This document shows positions 7,781 through 15,263 of a stretch of 16,391 bases of DNA, one piece after another (within the stretch, counting starts at the first letter, position 1; each line of letters starts with the position of its first letter). A model generated the notes under the pieces. That model made no database searches. It worked only from the letters and a program-made list of their open reading frames with translations, and was not told the DNA's origin. Source of the DNA: Chloroflexota bacterium (lineage in GTDB: Bacteria; Chloroflexota; UBA6077; JACQUR01); assembly GCA_016210245.1 (NCBI GenBank), contig JACQUR010000015.1, positions 1 to 16,391 on the forward strand, in the 5' to 3' direction. A program made the position numbers and the translations under genes.

Positions 7781-8977
7781 CTATGCCTCGCGCAGTACTT
7801 CGATCGGGTCGACGTGCGTGGCCTGCCGGGCTGGGAACAGGCCGGAAACCAGGCCCAGCCCGAGCGCGAGGGCGAGGACCAGCCCGAACAATCCGGCGTC
7901 GGCCGAATACAGCGACTCGAGCGCGTAGGCCGGCGCCACGGTGCCGTTGAGCACCGAGCCGAGGACGAGGCTGAGGCCAGCGCCGAGGATGCTCGCCACC
8001 ACGCTGACCAGGAGGGCCTCGGCGGCCACGGTCAGCAGGATGGTGCGCGTCGGAATGCCGATCGCGCGCAGGGTGGCGAACTCCAGGCGGCGCTCGGCCA
8101 CCGAGCGGCCCAGCATGTTGCTGACGAACAGCGCGGCGATGGCGAGGGTGAGCACGATCAGGACCCAGTACATCACCATGGCCGCGGCGTTCACGTCCTC
8201 GGCCTGCTTCACCAGGTCAGCCGCATCGAACACGGACAGCGAGCCCAGCTCGGAGATGTGCCGCCGTACCGCCTCGGGCTGGCTGGTGTCGATGGCGATG
8301 ATGCTGACCAGGTCGCCGATCTCGGCCCGCTGGCGCAAGGCGCGGTAGTCCATGTAGGCGAGGGCGTCGGCGCTGAAGGCCAGGCCCAGGCCGCGCAGCT
8401 TGCCGATGCCAACCACGGTGAAGTCGCGGTCGCTGAGGCGGAGGGTGTCGCCGAGGCCGAGCGACTGCTCGCGGCTCAGCTTCGAGCCGATGACCACCTC
8501 GTCGGAGCGGCGCACCCAGCGCCCGTGCTTGAGCGCCAGCGCGTTCGGGATTGCGGTCGGGTCTCCGTCCACGCCCATCGCTACGACCAGCTCGGTCGGC
8601 CGGTCGGGGCGCTTCGGGCCCTCTCGTTCGCGGACCATCGACCAGTGCATGAGCCCGAGTGCGGCGCTCACCTCGGGCATGCCACGCACCCGGGCCAGCA
8701 CGTTGCGAGCGTGCTTGATGGTGCCCGGGGTGTCGCTGGGCAGGATCGGGATCAGGGTGCCCCCCTGGGCAACCACGTACAGGTCGGCGCCGGAGGTGCG
8801 GAAGTCGGCCGTGTAGAGGTCGATGGACGCTCGGGCGACGGCCAGCAGGGTCATGCCGATGCCCAGGGCGATGCCCACGCCCACCATCATGCCCAGCATG
8901 CCCCGCCAGCGGCGCAGCATGTTCCTGGCCGGGTAGGGCAGGCGCAGGAGCCAGGTGACCGTGTAGACTGCGCTCAT
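7781..8977 (-). CDS. MacB/FtsX-type ABC transporter permease
   Basis: A 398-residue permease with the standard topology: an N-terminal membrane helix (MLGMMVGVGIALGIGMTLLAV, near residues 27-47), a large extracytoplasmic domain of about 200 residues, and three C-terminal helices of the FtsX domain. Between the C-terminal helices lies the conserved cytoplasmic ERRLEFATLRAIGIP sequence. The C-terminus PARQATHVDPIEVLREA matches the ending typical of MacB/LolC-like permeases. ATG at 8977 is chosen; a longer in-frame start would read through the inverted repeat upstream. Partner is the ATPase 4 nt downstream. The substrate (lipoprotein, peptide or antibiotic in known relatives) cannot be inferred. 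Confidence 0.92.
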   Translation of the reverse strand: MSAVYTVTWLLRLPYPARNMLRRWRGMLGMMVGVGIALGIGMTLLAVARASIDLYTADFRTSGADLYVVAQGGTLIPILPSDTPGTIKHARNVLARVRGMPEVSAALGLMHWSMVREREGPKRPDRPTELVVAMGVDGDPTAIPNALALKHGRWVRRSDEVVIGSKLSREQSLGLGDTLRLSDRDFTVVGIGKLRGLGLAFSADALAYMDYRALRQRAEIGDLVSIIAIDTSQPEAVRRHISELGSLSVFDAADLVKQAEDVNAAAMVMYWVLIVLTLAIAALFVSNMLGRSVAERRLEFATLRAIGIPTRTILLTVAAEALLVSVVASILGAGLSLVLGSVLNGTVAPAYALESLYSADAGLFGLVLALALGLGLVSGLFPARQATHVDPIEVLREA

Positions 8978-9096
8978 ATCATGGTCGGGTTCCAGGTCCG
9001 TAGCGTGGGGGCTTGTCCCCCACCGCCTCCGCAGGGTACGGGCGGAGGACAAGCCCCCACGCTACGGACTTGGGACCTGGAACCTGACCATGATAT
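8976..9096. repeat. Large imperfect inverted repeat in the divergent promoter region
   Basis: The left arm (8976-9018) and right arm (9047-9096) are reverse complements apart from one substitution and a 7-nt length difference. The 28-nt spacer contains part of an inner cctccgc/gcggagg stem (9026-9032 with 9042-9048). The right arm carries three 7-bp units (ggacttg, ggacctg, gaacctg; 9066-9086) and the left arm two, which explains the length difference. The left arm starts at the permease start codon and the right arm ends about 10 bp before the SDR gene. No transposase is present; a MITE-like or REP-like element is possible. Confidence 0.88.
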
Positions 9097-9099
9097 CAT
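9090..9099. promoter_or_regulatory. Palindrome ATGATATCAT upstream of the SDR operon
   Basis: A perfect 10-bp palindrome ends 7 bp before the GTG start of the first SDR gene, at the outer end of the inverted repeat. It could be an operator for the divergent operons, but it may simply be part of the repeat. No recognisable -35/-10 pair or ribosome-binding site was found for that gene. Confidence 0.25.
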
Positions 9100-9106
9100 C
9101 CCCACC

Positions 9107-10093
9107 GTGGCGGTGCTCATTACAGGCCTGGGCTACCTGGGTGTTCCGCTCGCGGCCGAGCTGCTGCGGCGGGGCGAGCGGGTGGTCGGGCTCGACAACT
9201 TCTTCTCCACCTCGCCCGACCAGGTCCGCGCGCTCCAGGCCTCCCCCGGTTTCTCCCTGGTCCGGGGCAGCATCACCTCGCGTCGGGCGCTGGAGCGCGC
9301 CTGCTCGGGCGCGGAGATCACCCTGGTCTATCACCTGGCCGCCCAGGCGAGCGCCCATCCGCAGGCGGCGCCGACGAGCTACACCGAGCGCACGAATCTC
9401 GTCGGGCCACGGATGCTCCTGGAGGCGCTGCCGCGGGAAAGCGTGCGGACCGTGATCCTGGGCAGCTCGTTCCGCGTGTACGGCGACGCGCTGGGCGGCC
9501 TGGTGACCGAGCGCCACGAGTACGGTAGAATGGCCGACCTGGCTCACCTGAGCAAGATCTACACGGAGAAGCTGCTGGAGTTGTGTGCCCACCGCGACGG
9601 CTACTCGGCCATCGCCCTGCGCCTGGGCGTGGTGTACGGGCTGGGCCCCTGCGTGAAGCGCGATCCTCACTTCCTGACCGTGCCGAACCTGTTCTGCCTG
9701 AAGGCGGTGCGGGGCGAGCCGTTGGAGGTCCACTCGGGAGCGAACCGCCCGGTCGGGTTCATCCACCTGCGCGACGCCGTTGCGGCCCTGGTCGAGGCGC
9801 CACGCCTCGCCCGGCCCGGGTACCGCGCCGTGAACGCGGTCGCCGATGTACTCTCCGTACCCCGGGTGGCCGGCCTGGTGCAGCAGCGGGCGGCGGCGCG
9901 CGGACTGCAGGTGGTCGTCTCGGGCGCCCCGGCGGCGCCAGGGCCCGAGCCGTGGTCGGTCCAGTCCTCGCTGGCCGAGGTGGGCTATTGCCCCACCGAG
10001 CGCATGGCGACCAGCCTGGACGAGCTGCTGGATCACTTCGCCCGGACCGAGGCGCCCTCCACGTCAGCCGTTCCAGGCGGCGCACCGCCATGA
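9107..10093 (+). CDS. NAD-dependent epimerase/dehydratase-like SDR protein, atypical active site
   Basis: A 328-residue extended SDR-like protein. The N-terminus MAVLITGLGYLG carries a nucleotide-binding loop of GxGxxG form (G7, G9, G12), one residue shorter than the usual GxxGxxG. Further motifs include YHLAAQAS and RLGVVYGLGP. Where family members have YxxxK, this protein has A146-H-L-S-K150: the Lys is kept and the catalytic Tyr is Ala. It may bind NAD(H) and a nucleotide sugar without classical catalysis, or use another base. GTG 9107 is the first start after the inverted repeat, although no ribosome-binding site is visible; GTG 9113 is an alternative. Its stop overlaps the next start (ATGA), so it heads a translationally coupled operon. 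Confidence 0.85.
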   Translation: MAVLITGLGYLGVPLAAELLRRGERVVGLDNFFSTSPDQVRALQASPGFSLVRGSITSRRALERACSGAEITLVYHLAAQASAHPQAAPTSYTERTNLVGPRMLLEALPRESVRTVILGSSFRVYGDALGGLVTERHEYGRMADLAHLSKIYTEKLLELCAHRDGYSAIALRLGVVYGLGPCVKRDPHFLTVPNLFCLKAVRGEPLEVHSGANRPVGFIHLRDAVAALVEAPRLARPGYRAVNAVADVLSVPRVAGLVQQRAAARGLQVVVSGAPAAPGPEPWSVQSSLAEVGYCPTERMATSLDELLDHFARTEAPSTSAVPGGAPP

Positions 10094-10983
10094 ACGTCCT
10101 GGTCACCGGCGCCTCCGGCCTCATCGGGCGTAGCACGGTCCAGGCGTTGCTGCGCCGAGGCCACCACCTCACCACCCTGTACCGTGGCGCCGCCCTGGAG
10201 GGACTGGAGGCCGCGCACGTGGCAGCCGACGTGCGCGCGCCAGCCGCGCGCGCGGCGGCGCGCCAGGCTGAAGCCATCGTCCACCTGGCCGGGCTGGGCG
10301 ACGTGGACAGCTCCTTCCAGCATCCGCTGGAGTACAACGAGGTCAACGCGGGCGGCACGCTCAACCTGCTGGAGGGCGTGCGCGAGGGCGGCGGCCTGCT
10401 GGTGCTGGCCTCCACCCAGCGCCTGTACCGCCTCTCGCCCCGGCCCATCCCCGAGGACGGCGCGCTCGAGCCCCAGAGTCCCTACGCCTACTCGAAGCTG
10501 GTGGCGGAGAGCTACTGCCAGCAGTACGCCCACCTGTTCGGCGTGCGCGCGCTGGTCCTGCGCTTCTTCTCGGTCTACGGCCCGGGTCAGCAGGGCAGGG
10601 GCAGCAGCGGCGTGGTGGCCATCTTCCTGGAGCGTGCCCTGGCCGGCCTGCCCCTGGCGGTCCACAGCCACATGCGGCGGGACTTCACCCACGTACACGA
10701 CGTGGCTCGCGGCATCGCCCTGGCGCTGGAGCGTCCCTGGTCTCCCGGCGCGGTGTACAACGTGGCCACTGGCGTGGGCACCTCGCTGCTGGAGCTGGCC
10801 GAGCTGGTGCGCGAGCTGGCCGGCGCCGAGGTCTCGATCGAGGCGCCGCCGGCCGGCGGCCAGGACGGCCCGCACCTGGTGGCCGATTGCACGCGCGCGC
10901 GGCGCGACCTGGGCTACGAGCCCGGGCTCACGTTGCGGGAGGGCCTGCGATCCTGGCTACACTGGAGGCGTGAGCGTGGCTAA
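10090..10983 (+). CDS. NAD-dependent nucleotide-sugar epimerase/dehydratase (extended SDR)
   Basis: A 297-residue extended SDR with intact motifs: TGASGLIG (6-13) for NAD(P) binding, HLAGLGDVDSS, and the catalytic pair Y132-A-Y-S-K136. The sequence RFFSVYGPGQQG and the conserved RDFTHVHDVARGI are typical of UDP-glucose/UDP-GlcNAc 4-epimerase and dTDP-sugar dehydratase relatives. It probably acts on a UDP- or dTDP-sugar in the cytoplasm; the exact reaction cannot be assigned. ATG 10090 overlaps the stop of the previous gene by 4 nt. The 3' end overlaps the next gene by 8 nt. The contrast with the preceding, Tyr-less SDR suggests that the two may work as a pair. Confidence 0.9.
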   Translation: MNVLVTGASGLIGRSTVQALLRRGHHLTTLYRGAALEGLEAAHVAADVRAPAARAAARQAEAIVHLAGLGDVDSSFQHPLEYNEVNAGGTLNLLEGVREGGGLLVLASTQRLYRLSPRPIPEDGALEPQSPYAYSKLVAESYCQQYAHLFGVRALVLRFFSVYGPGQQGRGSSGVVAIFLERALAGLPLAVHSHMRRDFTHVHDVARGIALALERPWSPGAVYNVATGVGTSLLELAELVRELAGAEVSIEAPPAGGQDGPHLVADCTRARRDLGYEPGLTLREGLRSWLHWRRERG

Positions 10984-11902
10984 GGTGTTGCTCAAGGCAC
11001 GGCCAACCGAGGCCCAACTGGCCGATCGCCTGGCCCCGCCGCGGCCCGATGGGCTGGAGCTGTACCTGGATGCCGCCGACCTGGCGGACGAGGCCGCCAT
11101 GCGCGGCGTGCTGGAGCGCCTGGAGCGGCAGCGCCTGCTGGCCGACTTCTGCCTGATCGTCGAGGGGCCGATGCGCTCCCTGGATGGCGCGTTCTTCCAC
11201 GTGGCCCGCCAGAGCGAGGCCGACGCCGAGGTGGTGCGGCGCCTGGTCTGGCTCGGCCAGCGCCTGGGGGCGGAGGCGATCAATCTGCACCCCTTCGCTC
11301 CGGAGGGTCCGGAGAGCCTGACCCTGGAGCGCCGCCAGGCGTACCTGGAGCGCTCGCTGCCCCTGCTGGACCTGTTCGCGCGCCAGGCCACGGCTGCCGG
11401 GATGGCGCCGACGGTGGAGAGCATGCCCGCGGTGCTGCGCATGCGCCAGGGCGGCTACTTCTTCTCGGCCGTCGGCATGCTGCCAGAGGACCTGCGCTAC
11501 TGGGTCGAGCGCCTCCCCGCCCTGCGCCTCTGCCTCGATGTCTCCCACACCCAACTGGTGGTCAACGCGCAGCACGCGGCCATGCAGGGTGGCGCCGACG
11601 ACTTCCCGGAGCTGTACGCCTTTCTGCACCAGGCGGCGCCGCTGGGCAGCGTCCAGGAGGTGCTCCGCCGTCTCGCACCGCTGGTGCTGAGCGCCCACCT
11701 CTCGAATGCCCGGGGGGTGCTGGGCGAGGGCCTGCCCTACGGAGAGGGTGACCTGGACCTGGATGCCCTGGTCTGCGAGCTGGCCAGGTGCGTGTCCTAC
11801 CTGGTCACCGAGACGCTGGAAGCCGATCCCGATCGCGCGCTCTTGATGCGCGAGGCCCAGGAGCGTATCCTGCGGGCGCTGGAAGCCGACCGTGGCGGCT
11901 GA
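10976..11902 (+). CDS. Sugar phosphate isomerase/epimerase-like TIM-barrel protein
   Basis: A 308-residue protein of the xylose isomerase-like TIM-barrel (AP endonuclease family 2) fold. Likely metal and catalytic ligands sit at the barrel strand ends in the expected order: H105 (INLHPF), E148 (VESMP), D188 and H191 (CLDVSH), H241 (LSAHLSN), E279 (TETLE). These suggest a divalent-metal-dependent isomerase or epimerase; the substrate is unknown but is likely a sugar or sugar derivative given the neighbours. GTG 10976 is preferred because GGAGG (10964-10968) is 7 nt upstream; GTG 10970 is too close to it. Both ends overlap neighbouring genes, so it is an integral member of the operon. Such an enzyme is not a standard partner of CapD/WecA genes. 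Confidence 0.8.
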   Translation: MAKVLLKARPTEAQLADRLAPPRPDGLELYLDAADLADEAAMRGVLERLERQRLLADFCLIVEGPMRSLDGAFFHVARQSEADAEVVRRLVWLGQRLGAEAINLHPFAPEGPESLTLERRQAYLERSLPLLDLFARQATAAGMAPTVESMPAVLRMRQGGYFFSAVGMLPEDLRYWVERLPALRLCLDVSHTQLVVNAQHAAMQGGADDFPELYAFLHQAAPLGSVQEVLRRLAPLVLSAHLSNARGVLGEGLPYGEGDLDLDALVCELARCVSYLVTETLEADPDRALLMREAQERILRALEADRGG

Positions 11903-12971
11903 CCTGTCCGGGCTGGACCCGCTGGCGCTCCTGGGGCGAGCGGAGCTGCCGATCGACCTGGCTCCGGCCCGGCGCTTGCTACGGGGCCGACGCATCCTGA
12001 TCACCGGCGCCGGGGGCTCGGTGGGCGCGGCGCTGGCGGAACTGGTGATCGAGCTCGAGCCGGCCTCGGTGCTGCTGCTGGACCACTACGAGCACTCCCT
12101 GTTCGAGCTCTATCGGCGGTACTCGCCGCGGCTCGAGCTGCCGCCGGTCGACTTCGCCCTGGCCGACGTTCGCCATACCGCCCGGCTGCGCGAGCTGCTC
12201 GCCAGCGCTCGCCCGGAGGTGGTCTTCCACCTGGCGGCCTACAAGCACGTCCCGTTCGGGGAGAAGTTCCCGGACGAGGTGGTTGCGGTGAACGTGCTCG
12301 CCACGCGACAGCTCCTGGAGCTGTGTACCGAACTGGAGGTCGAGGCGTTCGTCTATCCGTCGAGCGACAAGGCGGTCGACCCACCAAGCCTGTACGGCGC
12401 GACCAAGCGTCTGTCCGAGACGCTGGTCCAGCGGGTGGGCAGCGAGCAGGGACGGAGCTTCGCGGTCGCGCGCTACGTCAACATCATCGGCACCCGCGGG
12501 AGCGTGATCGAGACCCTGGCCCGCCAGGTCGAGCGCGGCGAGCCGCTCACGATCACCGACCCGGCCATGACCCGCTACTGGATCACCATGGCCGAGGCGC
12601 TGTGGCTGGCCACCTCGGTCGCGTCCTGCGACCCGGCCGGTGGCGTGGGGATGCTGGACGCTCGGGAGGAAGTGCCGGTGGTGGAGATGGCCGGGCGGCT
12701 GGCGGCCCAGTTGGGAGCGCGCCTGGAGCCCCAGCGGCTGCGCTTCACCGGCGCGCGCCCAGGCGAGCGCCTGCGCGAGCAGTTGCTGAGCGCCAACGAG
12801 CGCTTCGCCCCGGGCCCGTTGCCCGGCCTGCTGCGCGTGGAGAACCAGCGCCACGACCAGAACCTGGAGCGGGTGGAGGGCCTGGTGGCTGGCCTGGCCG
12901 ACCTGCTGGAGCGGGGCAATCGCGGGATGCTGCGCCAGTACGCCATGGCGGCGGCGATGGCCCTGCAATGA
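11892..12971 (+). CDS. CapD/FlaA1-like UDP-sugar 4,6-dehydratase (polysaccharide biosynthesis protein)
   Basis: A 359-residue soluble member of the Polysacc_synt_2 family, lacking the membrane domain of long WbpM/CapD proteins. Motifs: TGAGGSVG (38-45), HLAAYKHVP, SSDKAVDPPSLYGATK with catalytic Y168 and K172, NIIGTRGSVI and ITDPAMTRYWITMAEA. All are characteristic of UDP-GlcNAc 4,6-dehydratases, which form UDP-4-keto-6-deoxyhexoses as first step to amino- or deoxy-sugars. Sequence alone does not tell whether C5 is inverted (PseB/FlaA1) or retained (WbpM/CapD). The GTG start follows GGAAG by 6 nt and overlaps the end of the preceding gene by 11 nt. Its stop overlaps the next start (ATGA). The product probably feeds the lipid-carrier transferase encoded next. 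Confidence 0.9.
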   Translation: MAADLSGLDPLALLGRAELPIDLAPARRLLRGRRILITGAGGSVGAALAELVIELEPASVLLLDHYEHSLFELYRRYSPRLELPPVDFALADVRHTARLRELLASARPEVVFHLAAYKHVPFGEKFPDEVVAVNVLATRQLLELCTELEVEAFVYPSSDKAVDPPSLYGATKRLSETLVQRVGSEQGRSFAVARYVNIIGTRGSVIETLARQVERGEPLTITDPAMTRYWITMAEALWLATSVASCDPAGGVGMLDAREEVPVVEMAGRLAAQLGARLEPQRLRFTGARPGERLREQLLSANERFAPGPLPGLLRVENQRHDQNLERVEGLVAGLADLLERGNRGMLRQYAMAAAMALQ

Positions 12972-14344
12972 CGGCGCAAGCCTGGCTCTGGGCAAGCTTC
13001 CTGACCGGCCTGGCCGCGACCTTCGGCCTGGTCGGCCTGGCGCTGCGTTTCGGGGTGCGGCTCGGGCTGGTCGATCAGCCGCGGCCGGGCGAGGTGCAGG
13101 CGCGTGTGGTGCCGCGCAGCGGGGGCTACGGCATGCTGGTCGGCCTGTGGATCGCGCTGCTGGCGAGCCTGGCCCTGCGCCCCGCCGACGTCCCGGCCAA
13201 CGCCGACGACGACCTCAAGCTGGTCGGCATGCTGCTTGGCAGCCTGCTGATCCTGCCACTCGGCCTGCTGGACGATCGCCGTCGCCTGCGCCCGCTGCCG
13301 CAGCTCGGGGCGCAGCTCGCGCTGGCCGCCCTTCCGGTCGGCTTCGGCATCCGCCTCGGGAGCATCGCCAGCCCGTTCGGGCCGGCGCTGCCGCTGCCGG
13401 AGTGGCTGGACGTGCCCCTCTCGGTGCTGTGGATCGTGGGCATGATCAACGCCATGAACCTGATCGACGTCATGGATGGGCTGGCCGCGGGCATCGCGGC
13501 CATGGCGGCGCTGGTGCTGTTCACCCGCAGCCTGTGGTTCGACCAGCTCTCCATCGCGGTCCTGCCGCTGGCGCTGGCCGCCTGCGCCCTGGGCTTCCTG
13601 CCGCGCAACGTGTACCCGGCCCGGGTCTTCATGGGCACCAGCGGCTCGGTGCTGCTGGGCTACGCCCTGGCATGCATGAGCGTCTTCGGCGGAGCAAAAG
13701 TCGGCACCGCTTTCGCCGTGCTGGGCGTGCCGATCCTGGACACCGCCTGGGTGATCCTGCGCCGCCTGGCCAGGGGCCGCTCGCCACTCACCGGCGGCGA
13801 CGCCGAGCACCTGCCGCAGCGGCTACACGGCCTCGGCTTCTCCCAGCGCCAGATCGTGCTGGGGCTGTATCTGCTCAGCGGCCTCTTCGGCTGGCTCTCT
13901 CTCAGCCTGCACTCGCCCGCGGACGGCCCCGGGCCGGAGAAGCTCTACCTCCTGCTCGGCATCGTGGGGGTGATGGCGGCGGTGCTGCTGGGCGTCACCG
14001 CGTTGAGCGCCCGCTCGCCCTTCGACCGGCTCCGGCCTGGGGGCGGATGGCCCTGTTCGCCCGCCGCCCGGCCCAGCCCCTCCGAAAGCCGCTATAATGG
14101 CTGGCGCGCCAGCCTCAGGCGAACGGCGCATCCAGAATTCGGAAATCCAAGACCCAGCAGAGGTGTGCAATCGTGGCGGAACCAAAGTTCCTGGTGGATG
14201 TGTACCTGGAGTGGGCCAAGAACGAGGGCATCCCGACGGTGGAGGACTTCGGGGTGGACTTGCTGGCGGTCGAGACCGCGCCCTGGGCGCGCATGGGCGC
14301 GCGCGGCGCCTACGTCCACATCAAGGGGCGGGGCGACTTCCTGA
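12968..14344 (+). CDS. WecA/TagO-like undecaprenyl-phosphate sugar-1-phosphate transferase with abnormal 3' end
   Basis: A multi-pass membrane protein of glycosyltransferase family 4 (MraY/WecA/TagO), which links a UDP-sugar to undecaprenyl phosphate. Conserved parts: LVDQPRPGEVQARVVPRSGG near the N-terminus, the D102-D103 pair in GLLDDRRRLRPLP, and NLIDVMDGLAAG (N164, D167, D170). Two signatures deviate. The usual FMGD(S/T)GS reads FMGTSGS (T224 for a metal-binding Asp), and HLHHRL reads HLPQRL (281-286). Family-like sequence ends near residue 350. The frame then runs on to 14344, 172 bp into the bicupin gene, with low-complexity Arg/Ser/Trp-rich sequence. Adding one G to the run at 14039-14043 would give a natural end, GGRMALFARRPAQPLRKPL, stopping at 14097. 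The true 3' end is therefore uncertain. Confidence 0.85.
   Translation: MTAQAWLWASFLTGLAATFGLVGLALRFGVRLGLVDQPRPGEVQARVVPRSGGYGMLVGLWIALLASLALRPADVPANADDDLKLVGMLLGSLLILPLGLLDDRRRLRPLPQLGAQLALAALPVGFGIRLGSIASPFGPALPLPEWLDVPLSVLWIVGMINAMNLIDVMDGLAAGIAAMAALVLFTRSLWFDQLSIAVLPLALAACALGFLPRNVYPARVFMGTSGSVLLGYALACMSVFGGAKVGTAFAVLGVPILDTAWVILRRLARGRSPLTGGDAEHLPQRLHGLGFSQRQIVLGLYLLSGLFGWLSLSLHSPADGPGPEKLYLLLGIVGVMAAVLLGVTALSARSPFDRLRPGGGWPCSPAARPSPSESRYNGWRASLRRTAHPEFGNPRPSRGVQSWRNQSSWWMCTWSGPRTRASRRWRTSGWTCWRSRPRPGRAWARAAPTSTSRGGATS
14093..14098 (+). promoter_or_regulatory. Candidate -10 box for the bicupin/EutA operon
   Basis: A perfect TATAAT followed by GG lies 75 nt before the bicupin start. No good -35 is seen at 16-18 bp spacing. 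The TAA that would end the frame-corrected transferase gene lies inside this box, which fits a compact gene boundary. Confidence 0.45.
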
Positions 14345-15252
14345 ACGTGTACGTGTGCGAGATCCCGCCCGGCCAGGCCACCAATCCCCAGAAGCACCTG
14401 TTCGAAGAGGTGATCTACGTCCTGGATGGGCGGGGCAGCACCACCATCGAGACCGCCGAGGGGGCCAGGCACAGCTTCGAGTGGGGCACCGGCAGCCTGT
14501 TCGCCATCCCGCTCAACACCCGCTATCGCTTCTTCAACGGCAGCGGCAGCGCCCCCGCCCGCCTGGCCTCGGTCAGCAACCTGCCGATGATGCTCAACGC
14601 CTTCCACAACGAGGCCTTCATCTTCGACAACGACTGGCGCTTCCCCGAACGTATCGGCGACGACCGCTACTTCCGGGGCGAGGGCGAGTTCATCCCCATG
14701 CGCCCGGGGCGGCACATGTGGGAGACCAACTTCGTGCCCAGCCTGCCCGAGTTCAAGCTGTACGAGTGGAAGGCGCGGGGTGCGGGCGGGTCCAACATCA
14801 TGTTCATCCTGGCCGAAGGGACGATGCATGCCCACATGTCGGAGATGCCGGTCGGGACCTACAAGAAGGGCCACCGCCACGGCGCCGACTTCCACATCTT
14901 CCCGGTCACCGGATGGGGCTACTCGCTGTTGTGGTACGAGGGCGAAAAGGACTTCGTCAAGGTCGACTGGAAGCACGGCTGGGTCTACGCCCCACCGGAC
15001 ATGATGTTCCACCAGCACTTCAACGCCGCTCCGCACCCGTCGCGCTACCTGGCGGTGGCCTACGGCAACCTGCGCTACCCCTTCTCCGCCGACAAGCGGG
15101 CTACCTTCCTGGGGATGGACGTGAGCCTCAAGGCCGGCGGGCGGCAGATCGAGTACCAGGACGAGAATCCGCGCATCCACGAGATCTTCGAGCAGGAGCT
15201 GGCCAGGAGCGGGGTCGAGTGCCGCATGCACGAACTGCTCGGGCTCAAGTGA
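14173..15252 (+). CDS. Bicupin protein, probable ammonia-lyase-activating type
   Basis: A 359-residue soluble protein with two cupin barrels. The first has a reduced metal site, NPQKHLFEEVIYVLDGRG (H75, E78/E79). The second has a fuller one, GTYKKGHRHGADFHIF (H234 and H236 in HRH; His where many cupins have Glu), with HQHF further on. I recall similar proteins named ethanolamine ammonia-lyase-activating protein, and the EutA-like gene directly downstream fits that, but I know no proven biochemical role for this family, so a dioxygenase-like activity is not excluded. GTG 14173 follows AGAGG (14159-14163) by 9 nt. The gene is probably transcribed from the TATAAT at 14093. Its 5' 172 bp lie under the run-on frame of the preceding transferase. 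Confidence 0.8.
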   Translation: MAEPKFLVDVYLEWAKNEGIPTVEDFGVDLLAVETAPWARMGARGAYVHIKGRGDFLNVYVCEIPPGQATNPQKHLFEEVIYVLDGRGSTTIETAEGARHSFEWGTGSLFAIPLNTRYRFFNGSGSAPARLASVSNLPMMLNAFHNEAFIFDNDWRFPERIGDDRYFRGEGEFIPMRPGRHMWETNFVPSLPEFKLYEWKARGAGGSNIMFILAEGTMHAHMSEMPVGTYKKGHRHGADFHIFPVTGWGYSLLWYEGEKDFVKVDWKHGWVYAPPDMMFHQHFNAAPHPSRYLAVAYGNLRYPFSADKRATFLGMDVSLKAGGRQIEYQDENPRIHEIFEQELARSGVECRMHELLGLK

Positions 15253-15263
15253 GGCCGACGGGC

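Noticed and set aside
8978..9052. Longer N-terminus for the MacB-like permease
   Set aside because: The extra 25 residues would be a translation of the inverted repeat; the ATG at 8977 gives the normal family start.
8976..9096. Complete insertion sequence
   Set aside because: There is no transposase reading frame and no clear target-site duplication; only an inverted repeat is present.
7748..9106. Plus-strand open frame running in phase into the first SDR gene
   Set aside because: It lies antisense to the MacB-like permease and its translation is Gln/His/Gly-rich without domains; the SDR domain begins only at 9107.
12575..13810. Minus-strand open frame opposite the dehydratase and transferase genes
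   Set aside because: It spans two well-supported plus-strand genes and encodes low-complexity sequence.
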